6,546 nucleotides of DNA from contig DFGG01000132.1 in NCBI GenBank assembly GCA_002371695.1, forward strand, positions 1 through 6,546, written 5' to 3'. Positions 6,201 to 6,546 of the stretch are shown here, piece by piece (the first letter of the stretch is position 1; each line of letters opens with the position of its first letter). The notes below the pieces were generated by a model that was not told where the DNA came from, did no database searches, and worked only from the letters and a program-made list of their open reading frames with translations. Position numbers and translations under genes: made by a program. Origin of the DNA: a bacterium UBA3756. GTDB taxonomy: Bacteria > Bacteroidota > Bacteroidia > Bacteroidales > Bacteroidaceae.

Positions 6201-6546
6201 ATCAGCGTGACGGCTCCCGAGGGTGCCACGGTGACGTATGGCGAGAGTGCTGATGCTTGCACGGCTGCTGCCAGTCCCACGCTGACGAATGTCGGTGAGA
6301 AGACCGTATATTATAAGGTGTCGAAGACGGGCTATACAGACGTGACCGGCTCCCAGACCGTGAAGATCACAGCGAAAGAGGCCACGCTGAGCTGGAGCGA
6401 CACTGAGTTCACGTACGATGGCCAGACACATGTTCCCACGGCCACGGTCTCTAACCTCGTAGGTCAGGATGCTTGTACGGTGACTGTATCAGGTGCCGCC
6501 TCCGCCGTAGGCACGCATACTGCCACGGCTACGGCCCTGAGCAACA
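3132..6546 (+). CDS. large secreted repeat-rich surface protein with BIG2, YDG and MBG-type domains (3' partial)
   Basis: Start of a large exported, probably adhesin-like protein: 1138 complete codons are read without a stop and the gene continues past the window. The ATG is followed by Lys-Lys and a hydrophobic core, a clear signal peptide with likely cleavage after AWG (residue 29). Two BIG2-like Ig domains follow, at about 50-130 (SSSNVSVATVDENGTV) and about 140-226 (SSSNTNVATVNENSGDV). A YDG domain covers about 227-316, with YDG at 241-243 and the typical ASNKEYDGTTTA entry. From residue 317 an exact 153-residue unit repeats to the window end. The protein is rich in Thr, Ser, Ala, Val and Gly, with almost no charged clusters, as expected of stacked beta-sandwich domains. 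The C-terminus, which would show a sorting signal such as a type IX tail, is not visible. The start lies 26 bases after the small membrane gene with no terminator between, so co-expression with the signalling cassette is possible. Adhesion is inferred from domain type only. Confidence 0.9.
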   Translation, partial: MKKLFDQHFLSHLLSLLALALLMPMGAWGQTLVFGEWNEFQGFVEKSAETVNWSDRVYTLPQLSIKNGDEYNETGADTYSSSNVSVATVDENGTVTFVAYEGKVTITATCTNQNAAEGGPASSLTAIFTITINDDRAEFGGMGVRFSESSATATYGLSFNPPTVDPGQLEKLVLAYSSSNTNVATVNENSGDVTIVGVGETTISAAYAGDDYVKPGSISYALTVNPATVTVSGITASNKEYDGTTTATLGYSSAAIQIATGATVSGVSVSSATGTFADANVGTDKTVTISGITLSSANYTVGSTGSQTTATASITAKEATLSWSDTEFTYDGQTHVPTATVSNLVGQDACTVTVSGAASAVGTHTATATALSNSNYSLPASATTSFTISAATMTGVSATGYTGTYDGAAHGISVTAPEGATVTYGESANACTATASPTLTNVGEKTVYYKVSKTGYTDVTGSQVVKITAKEATLSWSNLTFTYDGQTHVPTATVSNLVGQDACTVTVSGAASAVGTHTATATALSNSNYSLPASATTSFTISAAAMTGVSATGYTGTYDGAAHGISVTAPEGATVTYGESANACTAAASPTLTNVGEKAVYYKVSKTGYTDVTGSQVVKITAKEATLSWSNLTFTYDGQTHVPTATVSNLVGQDACTVTVSGAASAVGTHTATATALSNSNYSLPASATTSFTISAAAMTGVSATGYTGTYDGAAHGISVTAPEGATVTYGESANACTASASPTLTNVGEKTVYYKVSKTGYTDVTGSQTVKITAKEATLSWSDTEFTYDGQTHVPTATVSNLVGQDACTVTVSGAASAVGTHTATATALSNSNYSLPASATTSFIINAAAMTGVSATGYTGTYDGAAHGISVTAPEGATVTYGESASACTAAASPTLTNVGEKTVYYKVSKTGYTDVTGSQVVKITAKEATLSWSDTEFTYDGQTHVPTATVSNLVGQDACTVTVSGAASAVGTHTATATALSNSNYSLPASATTSFTISAADMTGVSATGYTGTYDGSAHGISVTAPEGATVTYGESADACTAAASPTLTNVGEKTVYYKVSKTGYTDVTGSQTVKITAKEATLSWSDTEFTYDGQTHVPTATVSNLVGQDACTVTVSGAASAVGTHTATATALSN
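3184..3206 (+). other. short hairpin inside the signal-peptide coding region
   Basis: CATTGGCA at 3184-3191 pairs perfectly with TGCCAATG at 3199-3206 across a 7-base loop, so the mRNA could form an 8-bp stem about 50 bases after the start codon. It is followed by two G5 runs, not a T-run, which argues against an intrinsic terminator. Any effect on translation is speculative; repeated Leu, Ala and Met codons could produce it by chance. Confidence 0.2.
4080..6546 (+). repeat. 459-bp in-frame tandem repeat array, five full units and one cut by the window
   Basis: Units start at 4080, 4539, 4998, 5457, 5916 and 6375, each exactly 459 bases (153 codons); the last is cut after 172 bases. Each begins with Lys-Glu-Ala-Thr-Leu-Ser-Trp. 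Hand comparison of units 1 and 2 gives about 26 differences (about 94% identity), many synonymous; long stretches such as the TYDGQTHV to GQDAC block are almost invariant in all copies. Each unit has two parts: domain A (73 residues, with TYDGQTH, DAC, VGTHT and NSNY) and domain B (80 residues, with TYDGAAH, NAC, VGEKT and TGY). In both, the Cys and the VG pair are spaced identically, so A and B look like diverged relatives of the MBG/YDG type. Because the unit length is a multiple of three, gain or loss of a unit keeps the frame. Confidence 0.97.

Noticed and set aside
4178..6253. Repeated + strand open frames of 79-94 codons starting MYGDCIRCR or MYCD
   Set aside because: They are in another frame of the same repeat, rich in Arg, His and Cys, and recur only because the DNA repeats.
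4194..6431. Repeated antisense open frames of about 133 codons across the array, all starting MCLAIVRE
   Set aside because: They recur with the 459-base period, opposite a well-supported coding frame, and follow from its codon bias (GCC, ACG, GGC). Their protein is low in hydrophobic order and looks like a shadow.
4080..6546. CRISPR array or other non-coding repeat
   Set aside because: The repeats are 459 bases long, directly adjacent without spacers and coding in one frame with protein-level patterns.

Overview
The window looks like a chromosomal segment from a member of the Bacteroidales, probably Prevotella-like. The grounds are the protein styles (a TPR-membrane-coiled-coil sensor with a C-terminal output domain, and a secreted protein of BIG2, YDG and MBG-type modules), A-rich leaders without clear Shine-Dalgarno sequences, and moderate GC content. 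This placement is inference; there is no rRNA or other taxonomic marker. All genes lie on the + strand and are closely spaced (gaps of 19, 30, 6 and 26 bases), with no convincing terminator between them, so one transcript is plausible.

The first half (1-2757) is a partner-switching signalling cassette. It starts with a membrane-anchored TPR sensor whose cytoplasmic end is a SpoIIE/RsbU-type PP2C phosphatase; its 5' end is cut by the window edge. An RsbW-like GHKL ATP-binding protein (2002-2415) and a STAS-domain anti-anti-sigma-like protein (2446-2757) follow. By family knowledge, the kinase would phosphorylate and release the STAS protein, and the phosphatase would reverse this when its sensor is stimulated. 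No sigma factor is encoded here, so the output is unknown.

A small protein (2764-3105) follows 6 bases after the STAS gene. It has one N-terminal membrane helix and a long charged helical tail. I do not recognise it, but its position suggests a role with the cassette.

The second half (3132 to the window end) is the start of a large secreted, repeat-rich surface protein that runs past the window end: 1138 complete codons with no stop. After a signal peptide come two BIG2-like Ig domains, a YDG domain, and then an exact 459-bp (153-codon) tandem repeat, with five full copies and a sixth cut by the window. Each copy holds two distantly related MBG/YDG-like domains. The copies are nearly identical even at synonymous sites and show a shuffled set of variant patches, which suggests recent duplication and recombination among copies.

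The most interesting idea is that a partner-switch signalling module may control, or be co-expressed with, a large repetitive adhesin-like protein. The weak points are the missing sigma factor or other output, the missing ends of the first and last genes, and the absence of any direct evidence for cotranscription.
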